Positions 40,627-50,101 of a stretch of 64,000 nucleotides of DNA are shown here, in pieces (position 1 is the first letter of the stretch; each line of letters begins with the position of its first letter). The position numbers were made by a program, and so were the translations under genes. Where the stretch lies: the NCBI RefSeq assembly GCF_900114055.1, contig NZ_FORR01000004.1, positions 124,001-188,000 on the forward strand. Direction: 5' to 3'. The notes beneath the pieces are model-generated. The model had not been told where the DNA came from. It worked only from the letters and a program-made list of their open reading frames with translations, and searched no databases. Source of the DNA: Thermoflavimicrobium dichotomicum (GTDB lineage: Bacteria > Bacillota > Bacilli > Thermoactinomycetales > Thermoactinomycetaceae).

Positions 40627-41760
40627 TTATTTGGTTGAAACGGGAATTGCTTGTAGAAGTTTCTCCCCTAAAACCTCCGCCAATACCTCAATGGATCGAA
40701 ATCCTTCTTCAAAGGTATTGTCGACTCCACCTACTTCTACGAGCATACTGTTTGGAGATAATGACTGATTATACTCTCCATTGTTTCCATTCGCTCTTTT
40801 TTTAGTAACCACCCCTCTCGACAATCCCGGATATCGTTGATTGATTTTGTTATGCATTTCTCGGGCCAATTGCCGATTTTTTTCAAAATTTTTACTTGCT
40901 TCTCCTACAACAAATGCTAATCGCGCATAAGTCTTACCCTCTATTTCGATCGTGGTCTGTTTACGACGCCGTGAATCACGGTGTATATCAATCAAATAAG
41001 TAATATCCTTATATTTCTTCATCATATTAACAGCCATTACACGTGAATGTTGATAGGAACCAACCCAGCCTGTTTTCGGTACTCGATCCATCGTAACTGC
41101 ACCAATTCCCATTTGGTTCAAGCGATTGGCCATCCGCTTCCCTATTTGCATGACATTTTTCTGCAAACTGCTCGCCAGTCGCGGATCTTTCTCATTAATT
41201 TCAGGCAAGTATGATTCCCAAAAGTGAGTATGATAAATCAGTATTTTTTTCCTGGACGGTCCCGATATCTCTTCCCTCTGTCTCTCCCATTCAGCATCTG
41301 CCACTCCACGAATAATTTCTTCTTCCAGTTGCGGTGGTGGAGGAGATTCGATCGGAATCGACGAAAAATCAACATCTGCACTTGCCACATCGATTTCTGT
41401 ATCAAACAAGGTAAACAATGGAAGTTCTCTGCCTAAAAAAGTTCTCGGATCACGTGGATTAATACTGGTGGTGATTTCAAAAAACAGACGGGAAAAAAGA
41501 TGATCATGATTCACCAAATCTTTTTGTTCCCGAAGATATGGAAGAGTTTGACTGATCAACATCAACAATGTTTTCGTTTGAATCTGTGACGTTACCTTAC
41601 CAAAGCTTGAAGAACGTATGCTTGTCTTCGCTTGAAACATGGCAAATGCCCCGACAAAGGCAAATATCAATGCGGTAGCCAGTAAAAGAAACACAAATAC
41701 TTTACGCGTTTGCGGCTTGGATAGGTGAAAAGTATTTATTCCACGAAATTGATTCCGCAT
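40627..41760 (-). CDS. spoIIP: Stage II sporulation protein P
   Basis: Membrane-anchored cell-wall amidase and endopeptidase of the SpoIIDMP engulfment machine. 377 residues. A transmembrane helix is at about 24-44; the amidase-like domain has I-L-I-Y-H-T-H-F-W-E-S-Y near 178, D-I-H-R-D-S near 245 and V-E-V-G-G near 345, the zinc ligands and catalytic glutamate. It lies between gpr and yqxA as in Bacillus. Confidence 0.96.
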   Translation of the reverse strand: MRNQFRGINTFHLSKPQTRKVFVFLLLATALIFAFVGAFAMFQAKTSIRSSSFGKVTSQIQTKTLLMLISQTLPYLREQKDLVNHDHLFSRLFFEITTSINPRDPRTFLGRELPLFTLFDTEIDVASADVDFSSIPIESPPPPQLEEEIIRGVADAEWERQREEISGPSRKKILIYHTHFWESYLPEINEKDPRLASSLQKNVMQIGKRMANRLNQMGIGAVTMDRVPKTGWVGSYQHSRVMAVNMMKKYKDITYLIDIHRDSRRRKQTTIEIEGKTYARLAFVVGEASKNFEKNRQLAREMHNKINQRYPGLSRGVVTKKRANGNNGEYNQSLSPNSMLVEVGGVDNTFEEGFRSIEVLAEVLGEKLLQAIPVSTK

Positions 41761-41935
41761 CGCCTTCCTCCTCTATCAATCTTTAATCTTACATTATGAG
41801 GAGGTTAAGAGAGTTAGAACCTGAATATCAGAAGAATCAGCTTCTACTTCCGCCAACTTTGAACGAATAAAATATTGCTTTTCCAGTCAAACGACTTATA
41901 CAGGAGTGAAACGGAAAACTGAAATATAAGGAAAA

Positions 41936-41995
41936 CTAGCCCATAAACTGAAAATTCCAATTTTTATCTCGAGACTTTTTCTTCTTCTTTTTCAT
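41936..41995 (-). CDS. Possible 19-residue basic peptide
   Basis: ATG 41995 to TAG 41936: M followed by six Lys, then S-R-D-K-N-W-N-F-Q-F-M-G. It overlaps the stop of the frame before it as ATGA. No ribosome binding site of its own; only coupling argues for it. Low confidence. Confidence 0.2.
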   Translation of the reverse strand: MKKKKKKSRDKNWNFQFMG

Positions 41996-42081
41996 TTGAT
42001 AGATTTGTTTGACTTGGCGTCGATCTTGACTCTATAAAGGTCAAGATCCGGGCGGAAAATGGAAATGGGAAGGGATCTCAC
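41992..42081 (-). CDS. Possible 29-residue peptide between gpr and spoIIP
   Basis: GTG 42081 with AAGGAGG ending 5 bases upstream, running to TGA 41992: it opens with R-S-L-P-I-S-I-F-R-P-D-L-D-L-Y-R. It starts 28 bases after the gpr stop. The 9-base inverted repeat GATCTTGAC/GTCAAGATC (42024-42050) lies inside the frame, so this may instead be a hairpin leader. No family recognised. Confidence 0.25.
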   Translation of the reverse strand: MRSLPISIFRPDLDLYRVKIDAKSNKSIK

Positions 42082-42108
42082 AGTGACCTCCTTCCGTCAA
42101 AAACAGGA

Positions 42109-43215
42109 TTAATGTAAATGGGATGTCGCATTTTCAAGCGTTACCGCTTCATGTAAAGCGCAGTTGATCCCATTGGCCACCAGTTTCGCTATATCTGCGA
42201 TAAATGCGTCTACTTCCTTTGGTGTTACAATCAGATTTTGTCCTAAAGGCATGAGTACTTCATGGATCAATTGGCGCTTCTCATCCTCACTCAAAGCTCC
42301 GATCATTCCCAACATCCGATTCTTCGTTTCATCGGGCACTTGTAGTTGAGTCAATTCTCTCACTGTCGCCCGGTTATATGGATCCAAAGGATTTGAGCGA
42401 ATTCCTTGCATTTCGCGACTGAGATGAGCCAAAACGAAATTGATCGTATCCAGAGCGATGGTGGCCGCATCAACAACGGTCGGAACTCCTATCGCTATTA
42501 TTGGAACACCAAGTGTTTCTTTGGTGAGCGCTTTTCGTTTGTTACCAACGCCTGATCCTGGATGAATTCCTGTATCGGCAACCTGAATGGTGGTATTTAC
42601 TCGCGACAACGACCGAGAAGCCAATGAGTCAAAAGCAATGACAAAATCCGGTTGCGTTTTCTCGACCACTCCCCGAACAATCTCACTCGTTTCAATCCCT
42701 GTAATCCCCAGCACTCCTGGAGAAATGGCACTAACCGATCGGTATCCCTCTGCAACTTCATCAGGAGCCAATTGAAATAAATGTCGGGTCACCATTGAGT
42801 GTTGAATAACAAGCGGCCCCAGTGCATCCGCTGTTACATTCCAATTTCCAAGCCCAACCAATAAGCAAGTATCATCAGGCTTAATTCCCACTTCCTCCAA
42901 AAAACAGGAAAACTGTTCCGCAAAATGCTGGGCAACCCGATGTTGTAGCATCGAATCTTTCGAACGTAGGCCTGGGATCTCCAGTGTCAGGTATGTACCC
43001 GGAACTTTCCCCATTTCTTGCGCTCCCGCCTCATCTTCGATCCAAATCCAACTGGTCGTGATTCCATTCTCTTCTTTTTCACTCATGCGAACACCTGGAA
43101 TATGCGTCTCATCGCCATGTCGCTCTTTCGCCAATTCATGTGCTTCCCGCGCCAAGTCAGTCCGAATGGAAAAGCGGCCAAAATCAAGCGGACCTTTCTT
43201 TGCTTCCAATCCCAC
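42109..43215 (-). CDS. gpr: Germination protease Gpr
   Basis: Aspartic-type spore protease that cleaves alpha/beta SASPs such as the one at 19.6 kb during germination. 368 residues, the normal zymogen length. Family segments include F-S-I-R-T-D-L-A near 15 (around the propeptide cut), L-V-G-L-G-N-W-N-V-T-A-D-A-L-G-P near 118, and A-F-D-S-L-A-S-R-S near 200. It starts at GTG 43215 with AAAGGAG 9 bases upstream. Confidence 0.96.
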   Translation of the reverse strand: MGLEAKKGPLDFGRFSIRTDLAREAHELAKERHGDETHIPGVRMSEKEENGITTSWIWIEDEAGAQEMGKVPGTYLTLEIPGLRSKDSMLQHRVAQHFAEQFSCFLEEVGIKPDDTCLLVGLGNWNVTADALGPLVIQHSMVTRHLFQLAPDEVAEGYRSVSAISPGVLGITGIETSEIVRGVVEKTQPDFVIAFDSLASRSLSRVNTTIQVADTGIHPGSGVGNKRKALTKETLGVPIIAIGVPTVVDAATIALDTINFVLAHLSREMQGIRSNPLDPYNRATVRELTQLQVPDETKNRMLGMIGALSEDEKRQLIHEVLMPLGQNLIVTPKEVDAFIADIAKLVANGINCALHEAVTLENATSHLH

Positions 43216-43302
43216 AACCGTTCGCTCCTTTCATTGATTGCTGGTTATATTTTTGCTTGAATGCAAACTGATTATTCTCTAGCAGTATTCTCTCGAGTCT
43301 TA

Positions 43303-43331
43303 TTGCTTTTTCACATACTCCATGTTAAAAT
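43303..43331 (+). promoter_or_regulatory. SigA-type promoter of rpsT
   Basis: TTGCTT (43303-43308), a 17-base spacer and TAAAAT (43326-43331), 50 bases before rpsT. Confidence 0.6.
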
Positions 43332-43380
43332 GAAGCATGTTGCACATGGGATACGTATCAGATCCGCTGGAGGTGAAAGC

Positions 43381-43647
43381 ATGGCAAACATTAAATCCGC
43401 TATCAAGCGCGCGAAAACCAACGAAAAACGTCGCGCTCATCGTGCTTCCCAAAAATCGGCTATGCGTACAGCTGTAAAAAAATTCTTGATGGCAGTGGAA
43501 GCACAAGATAAAGAAAAAGCTGCGGAATTATTAAAAGTAGCAACTCGTACTCTGGATAAAGCAGTAACCAAAGGCTTAATCCATAAAAACGCTGCTGCTC
43601 GTAAAAAATCCCGTTTGACCAAAAAATTCCAAGCATTAAATGCCTAA
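43381..43647 (+). CDS. rpsT: 30S ribosomal protein S20
   Basis: 16S rRNA-binding helical protein. 88 residues, the usual length, starting [14 protein letters not shown] and very rich in Lys, Arg and Ala. ATG 43381 is preceded by GGAGGTG; the longer upstream frame is not coding. It stands opposite gpr, the order known from Bacillus. Confidence 0.98.
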   Translation: MANIKSAIKRAKTNEKRRAHRASQKSAMRTAVKKFLMAVEAQDKEKAAELLKVATRTLDKAVTKGLIHKNAAARKKSRLTKKFQALNA

Positions 43648-43653
43648 CAAAAA

Positions 43654-43682
43654 ACGACCCGCCCTATGGGTCGCTTTTATAT
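43654..43682 (+). terminator. Terminator of rpsT
   Basis: CGACCC and GGGTCG around a 7-base loop, then CTTTTAT, 9 bases past the stop. Confidence 0.75.
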
Positions 43683-43689
43683 TCTTGCG

Positions 43690-44066
43690 AGTGAGAAAAC
43701 CCCTTTAGCTTCAGCTATGGGAATGAGAGCTAGCACCGGACGAGGGAGGGCAATTAGCCCTCTCACAAATCCTGTATGTTTTCAGAAAAGTATTTACAAC
43801 CAAATGTTCTACCGTTAAAATACAGTCAGTTGCTCCTTGACAAGTGGATAGCATATAGGGTTGTGCAAGCCAATCACCTTGCACGTAAAATGCTATGTGT
43901 ATGGACTGGCTAGACTGAAAAGCGAAAACCAAGCCAGTAGGCCTAGCCTGTGACGTAGCAACTCAAACTGTTTAACCGTGGGGCCCACGGGGTTAGCTTG
44001 GTCAACTTCCTGTCAGTGGACGGGATTACCCAAGAATTCCCTGCGTTTACGCATGGAGAGTGGTCA
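43690..44066 (+). mobile_element. IS200/IS605-type remnant with omega-RNA-like folds, no transposase
   Basis: A 377-base unit without a gene. It holds nested stems ATAGCAT/ATGCTAT (43848-43896) and GTGCAAG/CTTGCAC (43863-43884), ACTGGCT/AGCCAGT (43905-43938) and CCGTGG/CCACGG (43976-43990). It ends in a CTGCG/CGCAT hairpin (44041-44054) and AGTGGTCA, the usual style of right ends of TnpB/IscB elements. On the left, GAGGGC/GCCCTC and TAGCT/AGCTA hairpins (43705-43770) look like another end in the opposite direction. The final TCA supplies the stop of tetR. Family assigned by pattern memory only. Confidence 0.5.
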
Positions 44067-44639
44067 TTTTTTCACCAATAGCCCATCAAATATAAATTGG
44101 AGGGTAGCTTCTATCATTTCCTCTACAGATAGATCATATTGAAGAGGATATGGACCTCTCCTTAATGTATAGCGCGGAAACAATAAAACAGCCATGATCA
44201 TGTGAAAAGCATACTCAACAGAGCTGAACTGAAACTTTCCCTCCTCTTTTCCTTGAACAAGGATCTTTTTTAACACCTCCCAAGTTGGCATCGTATATTG
44301 TAAAAGCTTCTCACTCCGCGGAGTTCCCATCGCAAATTCACTCATCAAGATATCGCCGATCTCCATAAAATGAACCCGCCGCTCAATTAAAATTCTCACA
44401 AACTCCCTGAGTCCCTCAATGGGGTCGGTGTACTGAATATCAAATGCATGAAAATATTCGTCAAACACGGCATAAAACAGCTTCTCTTTGCCACCAAAAT
44501 AATAAGAAACCAGTGCAATATTGGCTCCTGCCTCTTCACATATCTGTCTGATACTTGTTCCTTCATATCCTTGTTTGGCAAATAACTTTTTAGCTGCTTG
44601 AAGAATTTTCTCCCTCATCTCACCCGTTGATTTTCCCAT
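44064..44639 (-). CDS. TetR family transcriptional regulator
   Basis: 191-residue dimeric repressor. The N-terminal helix-turn-helix has K-I-L-Q-A-A-K-K-L-F-A-K-Q-G-Y-E-G-T-S-I-R-Q-I and V-S-Y-Y-F-G-G-K-E-K-L-F (CerR-like). The ligand domain is C-terminal. ATG 44639 has GAAAGGGAG upstream. Its TGA (44066-44064) lies in the last bases of the mobile remnant, so the original C-terminus may be slightly altered. It is downstream of the permease gene and likely represses it. Confidence 0.9.
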   Translation of the reverse strand: MGKSTGEMREKILQAAKKLFAKQGYEGTSIRQICEEAGANIALVSYYFGGKEKLFYAVFDEYFHAFDIQYTDPIEGLREFVRILIERRVHFMEIGDILMSEFAMGTPRSEKLLQYTMPTWEVLKKILVQGKEEGKFQFSSVEYAFHMIMAVLLFPRYTLRRGPYPLQYDLSVEEMIEATLQFIFDGLLVKK

Positions 44640-44706
44640 GATTTTCTCCCTTTCCAAAATGAAAACAAAAAGACACCTCATTGCATAAACAATTCGGTGC
44701 CCATCC

Positions 44707-44720
44707 CGAAAGCGTTTACT
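44707..44720 (-). promoter_or_regulatory. cre-like sequence before tetR
   Basis: AGTAAACGCTTTCG on the minus strand matches the catabolite-response element core in 12 of 14 positions, 68 bases before the tetR start. A weak call. Confidence 0.25.
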
Positions 44721-44783
44721 TCCTATTATTGTAACAACAAGATGCCAATTTTCACAAGGTTAATTTCTTATATTATTCAAGTT

Positions 44784-45929
44784 TTAAGAGGCTTCTTCCA
44801 AACTTCGCTTTTTTTCAACCGCCTCTTTTCTCAGGAAACCAACGCACAAGATAATAAGAAGAAATGCACAGCCTAAAATCATGAGCATGGATCGAATCTC
44901 ATCAGAAACAGATCTTCCTCCAAACAGTAGATTCATGGCTCCATCCACCGCATAGGTAGCAGGCAGGTATTCACTGATTGCTTGATAAAAAGGAGATAAC
45001 ATTTCCCTGGGCACCATCGAACCCGAAGTCGCCAGCTGCAGGGATAGTAATGCAATGTTTACAAACATGCCTGCTTCTTGTAGAAGATAAAGGAACGCTT
45101 GTGCTACCCCCAGGAAGGTCAAAATCATCATCATCTGAAACATCCATAAGGAAAAGAACCCTGTTTCTGCCCCGGAAAATTCCATAATCAGACTGGATCC
45201 GACCAAAGAAACAAGGAAGGAAGCAATTACATTGATTGCCACTCGTGCTAAAAAGTCTGCCCACTTGCTTACCTGACCTGTCATTGTTTTCGAAGATTGA
45301 TGGAGCTGCAGACTTAACAGCATCGATCCTACATAAGAAGCCAAAACAAGCATCATCGGCGTCATTTGTTTGGCAAGGTTATCGACTGGATGAATCCGAT
45401 GAACTTTTCCTGTGACAGGCCCCACCAGCCCGGAAGCCATTTTTTTCGCTTGAGGTCCAGGGACATTCGCTTTGGCCAATGCTGTTTCAACTGCTTGTTG
45501 TGCCAATTGCTCATTGACCATGGCGGTTATCTTCGTTGATACATTTTGCATTACATTTTTAACCATCATGGAATTGGATTCATTGATCAAATATTCCAAT
45601 TGTGCCCCTGATCCAATCTTCTGACTGAAATGATGTGGAATGAAAATAACAAGCTGTTCTTTTCTTGCTTCCAATTGTCTTTTGGCTTCCTCGAGTGATG
45701 AAAAATGGGTAATTTGAAAATCCAATTGCTTGGTCAATTGCTCAGCGATTTTCTTTCCAACCAGTGGATCCTCATTCACAATCCCCACCTTTAGTTGATT
45801 GGACCGATCCAAAACACCATCATATGCTGTTAACCACACCACACTAAATATTACCTGAAATAACAAGGCAATAACGAAGCCAATCCATGTAGTTGGCTTT
45901 TTCAGATACAACATAAAGGCTTTTTGCAC
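44784..45929 (-). CDS. ABC-2 type permease (YhgE/Pip-like exporter)
   Basis: 381-residue membrane protein of the ABC-2/DUF3533 type. One N-terminal membrane helix (about 14-35) is followed by an outer domain (about 45-190) and five or six helices to the C-terminus, the layout of YhiN/YhbR-type permeases used for drug or peptide export. The ATPase partner is not next to it. The promoter carries a palindrome of the TetR type and tetR follows 144 bases later, suggesting self-regulated export. Confidence 0.8.
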   Translation of the reverse strand: MQKAFMLYLKKPTTWIGFVIALLFQVIFSVVWLTAYDGVLDRSNQLKVGIVNEDPLVGKKIAEQLTKQLDFQITHFSSLEEAKRQLEARKEQLVIFIPHHFSQKIGSGAQLEYLINESNSMMVKNVMQNVSTKITAMVNEQLAQQAVETALAKANVPGPQAKKMASGLVGPVTGKVHRIHPVDNLAKQMTPMMLVLASYVGSMLLSLQLHQSSKTMTGQVSKWADFLARVAINVIASFLVSLVGSSLIMEFSGAETGFFSLWMFQMMMILTFLGVAQAFLYLLQEAGMFVNIALLSLQLATSGSMVPREMLSPFYQAISEYLPATYAVDGAMNLLFGGRSVSDEIRSMLMILGCAFLLIILCVGFLRKEAVEKKRSLEEAS

Positions 45930-45941
45930 GACTGCTCCTCC

Positions 45942-45978
45942 TTAATTAAACGTTTATTTAAAACGATCGTTTAATTAA
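45942..45978. promoter_or_regulatory. Probable TetR operator
   Basis: A perfect 11-base inverted repeat TTAATTAAACG (45942-45952) and CGTTTAATTAA (45968-45978). It begins next to the -10 of the permease promoter, so a bound dimer would block transcription. Confidence 0.7.
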
Positions 45979-46007
45979 ATTGTATATCTATTTCGTATAA
46001 AAATCAA
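45979..46007 (-). promoter_or_regulatory. SigA-type promoter of the permease-tetR unit
   Basis: TTGATT (46007-46002), a 17-base spacer and TACAAT (45984-45979) on the minus strand. Confidence 0.7.
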
Positions 46008-46029
46008 CAAGGATCCAAATGAAAAACAA

Positions 46030-46066
46030 AAAAATAAACAACCATGTTTTCAATACATGGTTGTTT
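46030..46066 (-). terminator. Terminator of trpS
   Basis: AAACAACCATG with its complement around a 9-base loop, followed by ATTTTTTTG on the minus strand, 17 bases past the trpS stop. Confidence 0.85.
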
Positions 46067-46082
46067 CATCGTCAATCCAATC

Positions 46083-47338
<1,256 letters not shown>

Positions 47339-47343
47339 ATACT

Positions 47344-47372
47344 TATAAATATCAAAATGTTACCGATGTCTA
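47344..47372 (-). promoter_or_regulatory. Possible trpS promoter
   Basis: TAGACA (47372-47367), a 17-base spacer and TTTATA (47349-47344) on the minus strand, just ahead of the T-box. Confidence 0.5.
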
Positions 47373-47539
47373 GTTTACTTCCCTTATGAGGACTTTATAC
47401 CAGAATAAGGAAAACGGGATTAAGCAAGAATATATTTGTAAAGAATATTCTCCGCCAATTCACGCAGGTTGTCAAGCATATATTTACAAACGAATAAGTT
47501 TATGATAGCGTTTCTGTATACTATAGGAGGGAAACAGTG

Positions 47540-48043
47540 ATGGGACACGCATTTCCAATTAATCCTCATATCATGATTCCGATCGGGATTCTAACAATGG
47601 CCGTAACCGTGCTGTTTTTTCGCTTACGAGCAACAAAAAAACCAACTTCAGCCAAAAAAATCCTCATCCCACCACTTGGAATGAGTACAGGATTTCTAAT
47701 GTTTCTCTATCCTCCAACCCATATCCCGCTTTGGTGGGCTGGCCTTGCTTTTTTAGCTGGTATGGTCTTCCTGTCCACTCCACTGATCAAAACATCACAG
47801 TTGGAAATCAAAAACAACCAGGTTTATCTCAAACATTCACGCGCATTCGTCTTGGTACTCGTTGTTTTACTCATTATCCGCTTTTCCTTGCACAACTATA
47901 TCGAACAACATATTAGCATTTTCCAAACGGCTGCCCTCTTTTTCATACTGGCATTTGGCATGATTTTACCATGGCGTTTAGTCATGTACTATAAATACAG
48001 GAAACTCATGAAACAACTACACACCGATATTTCCAGCTCATAA
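47540..48043 (+). CDS. CcdC-like membrane protein (DUF1453)
   Basis: 167 residues, four or five membrane helices, with the family segment R-A-T-K-K-P-T-S-A-K-K-I-L-I-P-P-L-G-M-S-T-G near 27-48. Related to Bacillus CcdC, which is linked to cytochrome c maturation by gene neighbourhood but is not required for it. AGGAGGG ends 8 bases before ATG 47540. No ccdA or thiol gene is nearby. Confidence 0.85.
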   Translation: MGHAFPINPHIMIPIGILTMAVTVLFFRLRATKKPTSAKKILIPPLGMSTGFLMFLYPPTHIPLWWAGLAFLAGMVFLSTPLIKTSQLEIKNNQVYLKHSRAFVLVLVVLLIIRFSLHNYIEQHISIFQTAALFFILAFGMILPWRLVMYYKYRKLMKQLHTDISSS

Positions 48044-48044
48044 A

Positions 48045-48084
48045 GGGAACAAACGGCTGAGTAAGAAACAGCCGTTTGTTTTTT
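48045..48084 (+). terminator. Terminator after the CcdC-like gene
   Basis: AACAAACGGCTG with its complement around a 9-base loop, then TTTTTT. Confidence 0.85.
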
Positions 48085-48102
48085 GCCAATAAAAGCCTCT
48101 TT

Positions 48103-48594
48103 TCACTGGTTCATACCATCCTTATTTTTCTCTTGTCCCTTCGGCCAACCCGTTTCTTCTGAAAATACCTGAATTCCATGCCGACGAAACAGAGCTGCAG
48201 TTACTCCCATCCCTGGTTGCTTTTTTCCCTGAAAAGTTCCATCATAGATATAGCAGGTACCACAGGAGGGGCTCTTTTCCTTCAAAATCGCCTGTTTCGC
48301 TCCAACGGTTTGTGCAATCTTCAATGCTTCATATGCGCCACGGATAAAGGCTTCGGTTACATCATTTCCTTGATTATCGATGACCCGCGCTTTTCCATCC
48401 AATACATCCTCTCCATTGCCGCCAACGATCTCGGCTGGATTTCGCGGAGTAGAAAGCCCTCCTAACTGCTCTGGACAAATTGGAATCGCCTCACCTTTTT
48501 TTACTAGCTCTTGAATGGCTTCGACCAATGAATGTTTTTGATCATAACGGCAATGAATTCCCGCAAAACAGGCACTAACCACTTTTCTCCCCAT
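48103..48594 (-). CDS. DUF523 family protein (TudS-like)
   Basis: 163 residues. Conserved cysteines in S-A-C-F-A-G-I-H-C-R-Y near the start, I-C-P-E-Q-L-G-G-L near 40 and K-S-P-S-C-G near 107 are the family pattern; some members are 2-thiouracil desulfidases with an iron-sulfur cluster. ATG 48594 has GGGAGGG 9 bases upstream. Function here is not established. Confidence 0.85.
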   Translation of the reverse strand: MGRKVVSACFAGIHCRYDQKHSLVEAIQELVKKGEAIPICPEQLGGLSTPRNPAEIVGGNGEDVLDGKARVIDNQGNDVTEAFIRGAYEALKIAQTVGAKQAILKEKSPSCGTCYIYDGTFQGKKQPGMGVTAALFRRHGIQVFSEETGWPKGQEKNKDGMNQ

Positions 48595-48732
48595 CTCACT
48601 GTTCCCTCCCATTCAATTTGGAAAATTTTACGACAACAATAAAATACTACTAGTTTCTCGTTTCTCTTGTTAAAATATATGTTGGTTTTCATCAGCAAAG
48701 GGTATGTCTATTATAGAGGAGTGTGTTTTCAA

Positions 48733-50052
48733 GTGTCCGAACAAATAGTTGTGGTGGGTGGAGGTCTAGCTGGTCTTTCAGCAGCAGCTCGACTCGCACA
48801 CAATGGATACCGTGTAACGTTACTGGAGAAGTCACCCAAACTGGGCGGGCGGGCAATCACCATCCCCATGAAAGGATTTAACTTTAACTTTGGTGCCCAC
48901 GCCATTTATGCACGAGATATTTCTGTATTATCCAAGCTCGAAAAGGAAATCAATTTGAAAGTAGATTGGAAAAACTTTTCACCCAGTAAAGCTTTTTACG
49001 ATTTGGGTTCATTTACTACCCCAATGCCAACAACACTGGAAGGGATCTATAAAACCAAGATTTTAGATAGAAGCAATAAAATCCGCTTTGGAATCGAAGT
49101 CATGAAAACCCTGGTCAATATCGAACGGGGAGAAGAAGGTGTTTTGATCGGAGATTACCTCGAAAAAGAACCTGAACAAGTAAGAGATATGTTTCTAACC
49201 CTGGCATCATCCAATTTCTTTACCAATGAACCGGAAAAAATTCCTTCACCTCTCTTCTTCCAATATTATAAGCGGTTCTTTGGAACCATGGCGATGGGTT
49301 CTCATCGGAAACGAGCGGTTTCCTACATCGGTGGAGGTTGGCAATCCATTGTAGAAGGCTTTGCCAAAATTATTGAGCAAAATGGCGGAACGATTATTCC
49401 AAAAGAAAAAGTCACCAAAGTCATCATGAATGGGGATCAGGTTACTGCCATTCAAGGAAAAGAAACGACCTATGAAGCTGATCAATTTATATTCTGTATT
49501 CCTCCCAAAGAGTGTTATAACCTGTTTAGCGAAACACCATACCAACATCTTTTTGAAGAATACAGCAAATACTCACCAACTGTTGTCGTTGTCTACGATA
49601 TCGGCTTAAGCGAACGCATTCGCAGTCCATTTACTTACGTCTATCAAAAAGGAGAACGGGTATTTATAACAGATATTTCTTATTATGATCCAACCTGTGT
49701 ACCTGAAGGTGGACAATTGCTTCAAGCCATTGCATATCTCAATGATGAAGAAATCGCTAACAATAAAGCCGATGAAAAAGTGGCAACGATTGAAGCGGTG
49801 TATGATAAACACTATCCAGGTTGGCGTGATCGATTGGTAGCTAAACGGGTATCCAAAAAAGCAGTCGTCCAAGAGATCAAATGCATTAATGACCAGCGAT
49901 TGATGCCAACGAAATTTTACAGCTTGTCGAACGCTTATTTCGCTGGTGATTGGTGCCAAGGCGAAGGACAACTTTCTGAGTTATCCTTTAGTTCCGCCTA
50001 TGATGTTACCAGTCGTATCATGCAACATCCCATGGAGAAAGAAGCAGAATAA
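48733..50052 (+). CDS. FAD-dependent oxidoreductase (phytoene desaturase/amine oxidase type)
   Basis: 439 residues. Dinucleotide motif V-V-G-G-G-L-A-G-L-S-A-A at 5-16 and L-L-E-K-S-P-K-L-G-G-R-A, the GR motif, follow; a C-terminal FAD loop Y-F-A-G-D-W-C-Q-G-E-G is near 410. It resembles carotenoid desaturases and protoporphyrinogen oxidases, but no crt or hem genes are adjacent. GTG 48733 is preferred; GAGGAG lies 11 bases upstream, slightly far. It stands alone with its own terminator. Confidence 0.85.
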   Translation: MSEQIVVVGGGLAGLSAAARLAHNGYRVTLLEKSPKLGGRAITIPMKGFNFNFGAHAIYARDISVLSKLEKEINLKVDWKNFSPSKAFYDLGSFTTPMPTTLEGIYKTKILDRSNKIRFGIEVMKTLVNIERGEEGVLIGDYLEKEPEQVRDMFLTLASSNFFTNEPEKIPSPLFFQYYKRFFGTMAMGSHRKRAVSYIGGGWQSIVEGFAKIIEQNGGTIIPKEKVTKVIMNGDQVTAIQGKETTYEADQFIFCIPPKECYNLFSETPYQHLFEEYSKYSPTVVVVYDIGLSERIRSPFTYVYQKGERVFITDISYYDPTCVPEGGQLLQAIAYLNDEEIANNKADEKVATIEAVYDKHYPGWRDRLVAKRVSKKAVVQEIKCINDQRLMPTKFYSLSNAYFAGDWCQGEGQLSELSFSSAYDVTSRIMQHPMEKEAE

Positions 50053-50055
50053 AAA

Positions 50056-50097
50056 AAATCCCTTGCCTCCTTCATAAATGGAGGCAAGGGATTTTTA
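50056..50097. terminator. Bidirectional terminator
   Basis: AAATCCCTTGCCTCC with its perfect complement around a 9-base loop and A/T runs on both sides, between convergent genes. Confidence 0.9.
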
Positions 50098-50101
50098 CAT
50101 A

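Noticed and set aside
43711-43932. 73-codon minus frame in the rpsT-tetR gap
   Set aside because: Overlaps the stem structures of the mobile remnant and lacks a ribosome site.
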